DNA from: CAILZL01 sp050181835
Lineage (GTDB): Bacteria; Pseudomonadota; Gammaproteobacteria; Steroidobacterales; Steroidobacteraceae
Assembly (NCBI GenBank): GCA_050181835.1
Contig: JBFXCU010000030.1
Coordinates: 1 to 23,125, forward strand
Length of the DNA: 23,125 bases
Direction: 5' to 3'
Shown here: piece after piece, positions 6,984-14,488 of the stretch
How the letters are laid out: the number at the start of each line of letters is the position of its first letter
Numbering within the stretch: position 1 is the stretch's first letter
The notes under the pieces: model-generated
Databases searched by the model: none
What the model was told of the DNA's origin: nothing
The model's input: the letters and a program-made list of their open reading frames with translations, nothing else
Program-made: the position numbers and the translations under genes

Positions 6984-7724
6984 ATGAAACCCGAAACCGA
7001 AAAGCAATTTGCCGCAACGCTCAAAGCCTTCAAGCCCATCGAAGCCTATATTGCACAGAAAAAGAAAATCGCTGCTGCTTTCGAAGCGCTGGAGGAAAAA
7101 GTCGCCCGCACGGAAGCCGAACACAAATCCTTCCTGCAAAAAGCCGGTGCGCTTGAAGCAAAGCGCCTTCTAGGCGAAGCCAACGATGCCGATGCGCAGG
7201 TACTGGATACCGACCTGATCGCCGTCCGTGACCAGCAAGATCGTCTTGCCGCTGCACATCAGGCATTGGAACTGCAGCAAGAAGAACTCGACCGTCAGGT
7301 TAAGCTGCTCCATGAGGCGGCAGGCCAAGCCATCGGCGATCTCCGGCGCATGTTTGAAGCTGATCTCGACCAGGAAATGCAGCAAGCGGCATCGATGCTG
7401 ACCTCTGCGGTCAATAGGCTCTATGCTTTCCGTACTGCCACGGGAACGTCATTGCCGAGCCGTGAGATCATGCACATGAAAATTCCGTCTCTGGTTGATG
7501 GTACAAACCTGTTCCAGGAACCTGCGCGCTTTCACCCGCATGACAACAGAGTCATTGAGGCTGGCTGGGAAAAGGACAAAGACGCAAAGGCGCTGCATGA
7601 TCGCCTGCGGGCGCTTGGCATCGCGTATAGCATTCTCCACCGTGACGAGCGCCGCGTTGATGACGTGCAACGGCAGGCAGAGCGTGAGGCCGAGCAGCAG
7701 CGTGCCGTTCATGACGCCGCGTGA
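6984..7724 (+). CDS. Coiled-coil protein of unknown function
   Basis: This 246-aa soluble protein has no family I recognise. Residues from about 15 to 150 are rich in Ala, Glu, Lys, Gln and Leu with heptad-like spacing (KKKIAAAFEALEEKVARTEAEH, LAAAHQALELQQEELDRQVKLLHEAAGQAI), which suggests a long coiled coil. A short non-helical segment follows (SREIMHMKIPSLVDGTNLFQ), then a charged C-terminal helix (DDVQRQAEREAEQQRAVHDAA). ATG 6984 has GAAAGGA about 8 nt upstream. It stands alone between the candidate origin and the second HTH gene. A structural, partition or replication-accessory role would fit the location but is not shown by any motif. Confidence 0.75.
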   Translation: MKPETEKQFAATLKAFKPIEAYIAQKKKIAAAFEALEEKVARTEAEHKSFLQKAGALEAKRLLGEANDADAQVLDTDLIAVRDQQDRLAAAHQALELQQEELDRQVKLLHEAAGQAIGDLRRMFEADLDQEMQQAASMLTSAVNRLYAFRTATGTSLPSREIMHMKIPSLVDGTNLFQEPARFHPHDNRVIEAGWEKDKDAKALHDRLRALGIAYSILHRDERRVDDVQRQAEREAEQQRAVHDAA

Positions 7725-7804
7725 GAAAATCTTGGGTCCTTCCTGGCCGAAAACCAATGCGGGCGGGCAAGGCCCGGCGGTTTTGTAGCGTCAGACCACA
7801 AAAA

Positions 7805-7852
7805 CGGGTTACAGGGCCGGTTACAGGTTACATGTTTCCGGCCCGAAACCCG
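7805..7852. repeat. Large hairpin with tandem GGTTACAGG repeats
   Basis: CGGGTT (7805-7810) pairs with AACCCG (7847-7852), and GGGCCGG (7814-7820) with CCGGCCC (7838-7844), separated by a small internal loop. The apical loop has 17 nt. GGTTACAGG occurs at 7807-7815 and 7819-7827, with GGTTACATG at 7826-7834. No T-run follows, so a terminator is unlikely. It lies between the coiled-coil gene and the promoter motif of the second HTH gene. It may be an operator or part of a small structured RNA. Confidence 0.45.
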
Positions 7853-7881
7853 GCTGAAAGCCATGAAGTGATGCGGAATTG

Positions 7882-7913
7882 ACTGGATAAGCGGCGGGAA
7901 TGAAGCGTTCATG
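7882..7913 (+). promoter_or_regulatory. Shared promoter/operator motif, copy B (HTH copy 2)
   Basis: ACTGGA, 14 nt, GAAGCGTTCATG, preceded by TTG so that TTGACT can serve as a -35 element. Block identity and spacing equal copies A (537) and C (19843), with one base different in the second block. The start codon of the HTH gene follows 19 nt later. Confidence 0.6.
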
Positions 7914-7932
7914 CGCAAGAAGGAGAAAAACA

Positions 7933-8184
7933 ATGCAAAAAACTGACATTACACATATCACCCAGGTTGCCTTGAGTGCACGCCTCGGCGTTTCATGTCG
8001 CACCCTTGAACGCTGGCGCTGGACAGGCGTGGGGCCACGCTTCATCAAAATCGGCGGGCGGGTGCGCTATCGCCTCTGTGACGTGGAGGCTTACGAACAC
8101 AGCCGCCTCTGCCAGTCCACCGCCGACCGGCATTATTTTGATAAGCCGAAATCTGTTCAGGCTGAAAATATGCCATCTAACTGA
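7933..8184 (+). CDS. MerR/AlpA-type helix-turn-helix protein (copy 2)
   Basis: This 83-aa paralogue of the protein at 3555-3788 shares RLGVSCRTLERWRWTGVGP, the FIK-GGRV-YR wing, DVEA-E and SRLCQSTADRHYFD almost unchanged. It differs at the N-terminus (MQKTDITHITQVALSA) and the C-terminal tail. ATG 7933 has AGGAGAAA about 6 nt upstream; an in-frame ATG at 7900 would place the shared GAAGC block inside the coding region and is less likely. It is the last backbone gene before the restriction operon, which begins 137 bp downstream. Duplication of this gene with different upstream signals suggests divided jobs, for instance one controlling excision and one controlling replication. Function as excisionase or regulator is inferred from the family. 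Confidence 0.88.
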   Translation: MQKTDITHITQVALSARLGVSCRTLERWRWTGVGPRFIKIGGRVRYRLCDVEAYEHSRLCQSTADRHYFDKPKSVQAENMPSN

Positions 8185-8245
8185 AATGTCTCATAAAAAC
8201 GAGATTTTGATGAGCGCAAAGATAACTTTATAATTTCTAAAAACA

Positions 8246-8316
8246 GACACAAGAGAATTTTTTGTCTTGCGAATCGTAATTCTTGTGTTATATTGTCTAT
8301 AAATCGACACAAGAGA
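8246..8316 (+). promoter_or_regulatory. Operator/promoter of the type I restriction operon
   Basis: GACACAAGAGA occurs at 8246-8256 and 8306-8316, and the inverted half-site TCTTGTGT at 8281-8288. TCTTGTGT and ACACAAGA (8307-8314) form an interrupted palindrome with 18 bp between the arms. TTGCGA near 8268 and TATATT near 8289, 16 nt apart, can serve as -35 and -10; TATAAA at about 8298 is an alternative. The last half-site overlaps the weak Shine-Dalgarno region of the first gene. The layout suggests repression of the operon. No regulator gene for it is obvious within the operon. Confidence 0.5.
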
Positions 8317-8321
8317 CAAAA

Positions 8322-8912
8322 ATGAAAAAAGCCCTTGGCAACATCGCTGACATATCTACGGGAGCTACCCTGCGGGAAAAGCCGAGCGAGGCGACCGCGT
8401 GGGAAAGAGATGCCCTTCTAATGCAACTGGGCGACTTAGACACGGTAGGCAATATTCAAACTCATACAATGCTTCCCGTGGAGTTGCAGACGCAATTCGA
8501 TAAGTTCGTGGTACGGATGGGAGACATCGTCTTCCGTGGGCGCGGTGCGGGAATTGTCGCAGCGGCGATGCCAGAGACTACCTTGCCCGTCATTGTTGCG
8601 TCACCTCTTATAATTATTCGTCCTGACATTCGAAAAGTTGACCCAGATTATCTTGTTTGGGCACTGACAGCCGACCACGCACGCCGCTTCTATGCCGAAC
8701 ATTCGCGTGGAAGCAGTATTGTCGGTATCGGCAAGCGCGACCTCGATTTGCTTGAGATCGACCTTCCGTCGCTCGACACCCAGAAAAAAATCGCCCAACT
8801 CAAAAAGCTTGAAGTTGAGGAGCAACACCTTTTGACCCGCTATCAAAAAGCCAAAGCGCGGCTTGTTGAAGCGATGATCATCGACACTTTGCACAAGGAG
8901 AAAGCGGCATGA
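8322..8912 (+). CDS. Half-size type I specificity subunit (single TRD HsdS)
   Basis: This 196-aa protein resembles one half of an HsdS subunit, the part that chooses the DNA sequence for type I restriction-modification. Residues 1-149 form one target recognition domain (GNIADISTG start; VVRMGDIVFRGRG; LIIIRPD; SSIVGIGKRDLDLLEIDLP). The C-terminus (LDTQKKIAQLKKLEVEEQHLLTRYQKAKARL, broken here for length) is the helical spacer that binds HsdM. A normal HsdS has two TRDs and about 400 aa, as does the second gene at 11516. Half subunits can work as dimers and then read palindromic-type bipartite sites. ATG 8322 is preferred although its Shine-Dalgarno (AAGAGA) is weak; an in-frame ATG at 8283 lies inside the operator. 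It overlaps hsdM by ATGA. Confidence 0.85.
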   Translation: MKKALGNIADISTGATLREKPSEATAWERDALLMQLGDLDTVGNIQTHTMLPVELQTQFDKFVVRMGDIVFRGRGAGIVAAAMPETTLPVIVASPLIIIRPDIRKVDPDYLVWALTADHARRFYAEHSRGSSIVGIGKRDLDLLEIDLPSLDTQKKIAQLKKLEVEEQHLLTRYQKAKARLVEAMIIDTLHKEKAA

Positions 8913-10426
8913 CCGATCAAGTAAAACAACAACAAGTAAACAACGCGGCATGGGCGGCCTGCGATACCTTTCGAGGTGTGATCGATGCAGGAAGTTACAA
9001 GGATTACATCCTTGTCATGCTGTTTTTGAAATACATCTCGGATGTGTGGAAAGACCATTATGCCGAATATAAAAAGCAGTTCGGAAATGACGATCTGCGC
9101 ATTCGCCGTCGTCTGGAACGTGAACGTTTTATTCTTCCTAAGGGTGCCAGCTTTTATGACCTTTATAATAATCGGGAAGCTTCGAACATTGGCGAGCTTA
9201 TCAACATCGCGTTGGAAAAAATTGAGGACGGGAATCGCGCTAAATTGGAAGGCGTCTTCCGTAACATCGACTTTAACTCCGAAGCCAATCTCGGCAAGGT
9301 CAAAGACCGTAACCGCCGTCTAAAACTGCTGCTGGAAGATTTTGCAAAACCCGAACTCGATCTCAGTCCATCGCGGGTAAGCGAAGATATCATCGGTGAA
9401 TGCTATATTTATCTGATTTCTCGCTTTGCCTCTGACGCAGGGAAAAAAGCGGGTGAGTTCTATACTCCCACACCTGTGTCAAAACTCCTTGCCAAACTGG
9501 CTAATCCCCAGCCTGGCAACACAATCTTTGATCCCGCTTGCGGTTCAGCCTCGCTCCTTATCCGTGCGGCAGAAGAAGTTGGTTCAGACAACTACGCTCT
9601 CTTCGGACAAGAAATGAATGGCGCAACTTGGGCACTGGCGCGGATGAACATGTTTCTGCACGCCAAAGACTCTGCCCGCATTGAATGGTGCGACACACTC
9701 AACAGCCCCGCACTGATCCAAAACAACAAACTTATGAAGTTTGATGTCGTTGTGGCAAACCCACCATTCAGCCTCGACAAATGGGGGCATGAAAACGCGG
9801 AAACAGATCCTTTCAAACGCTTCTGGCGTGGTATCCCGCCTAAGACGAAGGGGGATTACGCCTTTATCAGCCATATGATCGAAACAGCAAAAACTCAGAC
9901 GGGCCGTGTTGCCGTTATCGTACCACATGGCGTGTTGTTCCGAGGTGCTGCAGAGGGACAAATCCGGCAAAAGCTGGTTGAGGAAAACCTGCTAGATGCG
10001 GTCATCGGATTGCCTGCCAACCTTTTCACGTCCACAGGCATTCCCGTCGCCATTTTGGTTTTTGACCGCTCTCGTGAGCAAGGCGGAAAGAATGCTAAAC
10101 GTAAAGATGTTGTGTTTATCGATGCCAGCAAAGAATTCCGCGCGGGCAAAGCGCAAAATTTCCTCGATGAAAGCCATATCGAGAAAATCGTCAAGACCTG
10201 CCGCGCGCGCAAGGCTGTCGAAAAATATTCCTACGTCGCCAGCTTGGATGAAATTCGCGAGAACGGATACAACCTCAATATTCCCCGCTATGTCGATACA
10301 TTCGAGGAAGAAGAGGAAATCGACGTCAAAGCGCTTCAAAAAGAAATCAAGCAAATCGAAGGCGAACTAGCCAAGGTACGCAGCAAGATGGATGGCTATC
10401 TGAAAGAACTGGGGATCGCGGTATGA
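8909..10426 (+). CDS. hsdM: Type I restriction-modification methyltransferase subunit
   Basis: This 505-aa N6-adenine DNA methyltransferase transfers a methyl group from S-adenosylmethionine to adenine in the recognition site and forms the M2S core with HsdS. An N-terminal helical HsdM_N domain (about 10-150) precedes the catalytic domain: GEFYTP (182-187), the SAM-binding FDPACGSASLL (207-217) and the catalytic NPPF (284-287). The C-terminus ends in a coiled coil (FEEEEEIDVKALQKEIKQ and following) that contacts HsdS. Length and motifs are complete, so it should be active. It overlaps the half-size S gene upstream and rhuM downstream, each by ATGA. Confidence 0.97.
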   Translation: MTDQVKQQQVNNAAWAACDTFRGVIDAGSYKDYILVMLFLKYISDVWKDHYAEYKKQFGNDDLRIRRRLERERFILPKGASFYDLYNNREASNIGELINIALEKIEDGNRAKLEGVFRNIDFNSEANLGKVKDRNRRLKLLLEDFAKPELDLSPSRVSEDIIGECYIYLISRFASDAGKKAGEFYTPTPVSKLLAKLANPQPGNTIFDPACGSASLLIRAAEEVGSDNYALFGQEMNGATWALARMNMFLHAKDSARIEWCDTLNSPALIQNNKLMKFDVVVANPPFSLDKWGHENAETDPFKRFWRGIPPKTKGDYAFISHMIETAKTQTGRVAVIVPHGVLFRGAAEGQIRQKLVEENLLDAVIGLPANLFTSTGIPVAILVFDRSREQGGKNAKRKDVVFIDASKEFRAGKAQNFLDESHIEKIVKTCRARKAVEKYSYVASLDEIRENGYNLNIPRYVDTFEEEEEIDVKALQKEIKQIEGELAKVRSKMDGYLKELGIAV

Positions 10427-11523
10427 CCAACAAAAAGCCCCCTAAAGATTTGATCATTCGCAACAGCACCGCCGAATTTCTGATGTTTACCAGTCAGACC
10501 GGAGAAAACGGCATTGCCGTCCGGTATGAGGATGAGACCATTTGGTTGACTCAGAAACTGATGGCTGAACTGTTTGACGTTAGTATTCCTACGGTTAATG
10601 AACATCTGAAAAATATTTTTGATTCCAAAGAGTTAAACCCATCGGCAGTTATTAGGAATTTCCGAACAACTGCCGCTGATGGCAAGAATTATGATACGAA
10701 TTTCTATAATTTAGATGCCATTATTTCTGTTGGTTACCGGGTAAATTCCGTCCGCGCAACGCAGTTCCGCCAGTGGGCAACGAAGGTGCTGCGCGAATTC
10801 GCAGTGAAGGGCTATGTACTGGATCGCCGTCGCCTTGAAAACGGCAGTTTTCTGGGCGAGGATTATTTCGAACGACTGCTCGCCGAGATCAGGGAAATCC
10901 GCCTCAGCGAACGGCGATTTTATCAAAAGATCACCGACATCTATGCCACGTCCGTGGACTATAATAAGGATGCTCCCACCACGCGCGACTTTTTCGCCAA
11001 GGTGCAGAACAAACTCCATTTTGCTATTCACGGACACACGGCGGCAGAACTGATCGTCAAGCGTGCCGATTGCACGAAAGATCATATGGGCTTGACCAGT
11101 TGGGAAAACAGCCCTGATGGGAAGGTTTTGAAAACCGACGTCGCGGTTGCTAAAAATTATTTGACAACAGATGAGTTGGAAAGCCTGGCCCGTATCGTCA
11201 ACGCCTATCTCGATCTTGCTGAAGACCGCGCGCGCCGTAAGATCCCCATGACAATGGAGGATTGGGCCAAGCGCTTGGATGATTTCCTGAAATTCGATGA
11301 CCGCGCGATCTTGCAAAACGCAGGAGCCATTAGCGCGGATCTAGCCAGGACGCATGCCGAAAGCGAATTCGAGAAATACCGCATCGTTCAGGATCGCCTG
11401 TTCGAATCCGACTTCGATAAATCACTGAACGCGCTTGAGCATGAGGCATCTGCTGCAGAAGCCAATGTCATTAGTGATGGCAAGAAGCGTAAGAGTGGTG
11501 GAAAGAAGAAAAAAGATGCGTAA
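10423..11523 (+). CDS. rhuM: RhuM family protein embedded in restriction operon
   Basis: This 366-aa protein matches the virulence RhuM family, first named from a Salmonella pathogenicity island and often found in restriction operons; its molecular function is not established. Family features are the opening block (GIAVRYEDETIWLTQKLMAELF, split here as GIAVRYEDETIW and LTQKLMAELF), the HTH-like SIPTVNEHLKNIF, then NFYNLDAIISVGYRVNS and FRQWATKVLREFAVKGYVLD, and a central DFFAKVQNKLHFAIHGHTAAEL segment. The N-terminal part resembles phage antirepressor-type DNA-binding domains. The tail is very basic (KKRKSGGKKKKDA). It starts at the hsdM stop (ATGA) and overlaps hsdS by 8 nt, so it is made together with M and S. 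A role in controlling restriction is possible but inferred. Confidence 0.9.
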   Translation: MTNKKPPKDLIIRNSTAEFLMFTSQTGENGIAVRYEDETIWLTQKLMAELFDVSIPTVNEHLKNIFDSKELNPSAVIRNFRTTAADGKNYDTNFYNLDAIISVGYRVNSVRATQFRQWATKVLREFAVKGYVLDRRRLENGSFLGEDYFERLLAEIREIRLSERRFYQKITDIYATSVDYNKDAPTTRDFFAKVQNKLHFAIHGHTAAELIVKRADCTKDHMGLTSWENSPDGKVLKTDVAVAKNYLTTDELESLARIVNAYLDLAEDRARRKIPMTMEDWAKRLDDFLKFDDRAILQNAGAISADLARTHAESEFEKYRIVQDRLFESDFDKSLNALEHEASAAEANVISDGKKRKSGGKKKKDA

Positions 11524-12724
11524 GGGATGGAAAAATCTTCCGCTCTCGCAGGTAGCGGATATTAAATTTAGCACCGTTGATAAGAAAACATATGACGGGC
11601 AGAAAAGCGTTATTCTTTGTAATTATACAGACGTATTTTACAATAAAAAAATTACATCTGAAATTTCGTTCATGCCCTCCACGGCTTCCAATAGTGAAAT
11701 CGATAAGTTCAGCTTGAAAAAAGGTGATGTGGTATTCACGAAAGATTCCGAGACGGCTGAAGATATTGGAATTTGCGCTTATGTAGCCGAAGATATCCCT
11801 AATCTCGTATGCGGCTATCACCTGGGCATCGCCCGTTCAAAACCAAACATTTGTTTGGGTGATTATCTTGCCATTATAATGAATTTTCACCCTGTTCATC
11901 ATCAGCTCATCCGAGTTGCAAATGGTGTAACAAGATATGGATTAACCTTAGATTCAATCTCGCAAGCATATATCCCTATTCCTCCCATTTCTGAACAGAA
12001 AAAAATTTCCTCTATACTTCGTACTTGGGACGAAGGAATTGAGCGTGCTAGCAATCTTCTTGCCGCTCAAACTAAGAAAAAACAAGCTCTTCAACAAAAA
12101 CTTATGAGCGGGAAAAAGCGTCTCCCAGGATTCTCTGGCGCATGGAAAAATCGAAGTCTAAAAGAACTGACAAAGGAGATAAAAGATCGCAACCAAGATA
12201 GTAAAATGGGCGCGAACAAAATCATGGGTGTAAATAAGATTCATGGCCTCATCCCCATGAGAGAGGAAACCATTGGAGCGGCTATCAACCGCTATAAAAA
12301 AGTTCCGTCTAACGCTTTCGCTTATAATCCCATGAGAATAAACATCGGGTCTTTAGCTAAATCCCGCTATGACTACACTGTACTTGTTAGTCCCGACTAT
12401 GTTGTTTTTTCTTGCATACCAGAAAAGCTGGATGTCGACTATTTTGACCATTTCCGCCGAGGTCATGCGTGGGAAAAATTTATGGAGGCATCTGGAAACG
12501 GAAGCGTCCGCATTCGTATTTATTACGAAGATTTAGGAAATCTCAAAATCCGATTGCCGGAAATCAAGGAGCAGAAAGCTATAGCGGCTATTCTTAATGC
12601 TTGCGATCAACAATTGCAGCTAATTGAAAAAGAAATCGAAGCTCTTAAAGCCCAGAAACGCGGCCTAATGCAAAAACTCCTCACGGGCGAATGGCCTGTG
12701 CACGTGAATAAAGAGGCAGCCTGA
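11516..12724 (+). CDS. hsdS: Type I specificity subunit, two TRDs
   Basis: This 402-aa subunit gives the restriction and methylation complex its target sequence. TRD1 spans about residues 1-155, followed by a conserved spacer (PPISEQKKISSILRTWDEGI to KLMSGKKRLPGF, 156-206). TRD2 is about 207-347, followed by the second spacer (PEIKEQKAIAAILNACDQQL to QKLLTGEWPV, 348-395). The two spacers resemble each other as expected for HsdS. ATG 11516 is chosen because the protein then begins at the family-typical WKNLPLSQVADI; it overlaps the rhuM stop by 8 nt. The stop shares one base with the next start (TGATG). This is the second S gene of the operon, so HsdM may form complexes with two specificities. 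Confidence 0.95.
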   Translation: MRKGWKNLPLSQVADIKFSTVDKKTYDGQKSVILCNYTDVFYNKKITSEISFMPSTASNSEIDKFSLKKGDVVFTKDSETAEDIGICAYVAEDIPNLVCGYHLGIARSKPNICLGDYLAIIMNFHPVHHQLIRVANGVTRYGLTLDSISQAYIPIPPISEQKKISSILRTWDEGIERASNLLAAQTKKKQALQQKLMSGKKRLPGFSGAWKNRSLKELTKEIKDRNQDSKMGANKIMGVNKIHGLIPMREETIGAAINRYKKVPSNAFAYNPMRINIGSLAKSRYDYTVLVSPDYVVFSCIPEKLDVDYFDHFRRGHAWEKFMEASGNGSVRIRIYYEDLGNLKIRLPEIKEQKAIAAILNACDQQLQLIEKEIEALKAQKRGLMQKLLTGEWPVHVNKEAA

Positions 12725-14487
12725 TGAGCAAAAAGAAAAACAAGAGCAGATCATTTTCGATTTATCTGCTGAAACCAGAATATAACGCTACTAATACGCT
12801 GACTGACGATCATGGCCTTGAAGCCGTGGCGACGGCAACGAATTTGCCTACGGCTGCACAGCTATATGTTTTAGATACACCGCCACGCGCACCATGGTGG
12901 CGCGGATATTTCGGAATTGCCAAAGACCTTAGCCAGGCCAGCAAAGGTGCGCTGGTCTTCCTGCCTGTTAAAGATCGCTGGTTTGCACTTACCTTTGGGC
13001 ATGTATACCACCATATAAAAGATGCAGCCTATGAATACGATTTTGGTCTTCGTGTTACGCTGAATGCCCTTGACCCCAAGCGCGTCATCAGCACGGACAC
13101 GCTGGAGCCGAGCGCCGCACGGCGTCAACGCACACAGGTTCCTAAAGAATCTGAGCTTGTTTTTTTCGGTTATGATAGCGAGAACAACATCTTTAAGAGC
13201 CTGACTGGAAAAGTCCGTGACGAATATAAAGACCTTTTCCGCCATGTCACAGGTTCAAGCAATCTGCGCATTAGCTCGGATATGCAGCCGGATGCACTGA
13301 TTTCCACCTGCGAAAAGCTGTTGGAGATATACGGGAAGGAAGATTACAAAACCAATTTCCCCAATCTGCAAAACATTATTCCTACCAAAGATCCGGCTAC
13401 CATCAGTCAGTTAGATGGAAAGGTGCTAGAGGCGTTCAGGGCAAAAAATATCGACTTATGTCTCGCTGTTCCCGATATCGTGAATTATGCCGACAGTGTT
13501 TATTCACAGTTTGTCGGAGGCCGCTCTGGCGTTCGCTATGAAGATGTAGACATGCAGAACTATTACAACCATCTGCAGGCTAGTGGTATTGATTACAACA
13601 CCGTCGATATTGATATGCTGCGCAAGCACAAGCTTGTTCTAGTCGATGAAGAGGGATCGCCTAAAGGCTCACATACCTACAACATATACCGGAGCCTGAT
13701 TTTTGACGTTGAACTGAATGGCGATACCTATCACCTGTGTGACGGTGACTGGTACAAGGTTGAAAGTGATTATATGACCAGGCTCCAGAGCTTTCTTGAT
13801 CCTTGTTATGAGGATCAGGCTAATTTGCCGCCATACAACCATGCTACGGAAAGCGCTTATAACATTGCTGCAGCAGCTGGTGAAAAAAGCTTTCTATGCC
13901 TGGATACGGAGAATGTTACTCCAACCGGACAGACTGGGATTGAGCCTTGTGACTTGTACACTGTTTCCAATGGCACAGGTATTCTTCATCATGTGAAAGT
14001 TTCCACCCGCTCGTCCCAATTGAGCCATCTGTTTGAACAGGGGCAAAATTCTATTGAGTTAATGAAGTCCGAAGCTGAAACACGCGAGAAAATGAAAGCG
14101 TTAATTAAAGCCAGGTTGAATGGCCAGGATGAAACAGCTTATCTGGCCCCTATCGATAATGGTCCTTATAAAGTTGTCTATGCGATTGTTTCTAAAAAAG
14201 ACAAAACAGGCAAATCTAAAAACCTTCCCTTGTTCTCTCGTATCAGTCTGATGCGGAGCATCAAGTCCTTGAGCATGATGAATGTTTCAGCCGTTTATTG
14301 TTTTGTCGAAGATCAAGTTGCCAAAAAGACGGCCCAGCCAAAACCAAAGAAAAAGCGGAAGACAAAAGCACAAAAGACGCAGGCACAACCTTATAGTTTC
14401 CCTGCAAATGTCAATGCCCCTCCACCCACGTCCGCCACGGTCAACGGAGATATGATGGGTGATACCATGCAGGCTGCTGGAGAATAA
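12724..14487 (+). CDS. DUF6119/TIGR04141-like sporadically distributed protein
   Basis: This 587-aa protein resembles the DUF6119 (TIGR04141) family, which has a patchy distribution and no known activity that I can name. Features seen are an N-terminal FSIYLLKPEY strand, RDE-rich central regions, and the most conserved-looking C-terminal block at about 403-446: IEPCDLYTV, LHHVKVSTRSSQLSHLFEQG, NSIEL. The order Glu407-Asp410-(12 residues)-HVK (Lys425) faintly resembles a PD-(D/E)XK nuclease core, which is speculation. The tail is Lys-rich then Pro-rich (about 535-570), likely disordered. There is no membrane segment. It sits between hsdS and hsdR, 1-nt overlap upstream and 1-nt gap downstream, so it is almost certainly part of the restriction system. 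Confidence 0.75.
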   Translation: MSKKKNKSRSFSIYLLKPEYNATNTLTDDHGLEAVATATNLPTAAQLYVLDTPPRAPWWRGYFGIAKDLSQASKGALVFLPVKDRWFALTFGHVYHHIKDAAYEYDFGLRVTLNALDPKRVISTDTLEPSAARRQRTQVPKESELVFFGYDSENNIFKSLTGKVRDEYKDLFRHVTGSSNLRISSDMQPDALISTCEKLLEIYGKEDYKTNFPNLQNIIPTKDPATISQLDGKVLEAFRAKNIDLCLAVPDIVNYADSVYSQFVGGRSGVRYEDVDMQNYYNHLQASGIDYNTVDIDMLRKHKLVLVDEEGSPKGSHTYNIYRSLIFDVELNGDTYHLCDGDWYKVESDYMTRLQSFLDPCYEDQANLPPYNHATESAYNIAAAAGEKSFLCLDTENVTPTGQTGIEPCDLYTVSNGTGILHHVKVSTRSSQLSHLFEQGQNSIELMKSEAETREKMKALIKARLNGQDETAYLAPIDNGPYKVVYAIVSKKDKTGKSKNLPLFSRISLMRSIKSLSMMNVSAVYCFVEDQVAKKTAQPKPKKKRKTKAQKTQAQPYSFPANVNAPPPTSATVNGDMMGDTMQAAGE

Positions 14488-14488
14488 T

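Noticed and set aside
6679..6987. 102-codon plus-strand open frame after the primase, ending in ATGA with the coiled-coil gene
   Set aside because: It lies over the dyad with its mirrored boxes, the protein is rich in His and Pro without family features, and its ATG lies in a repeat arm without a ribosome binding site. The ATGA at the end is the only argument for it.
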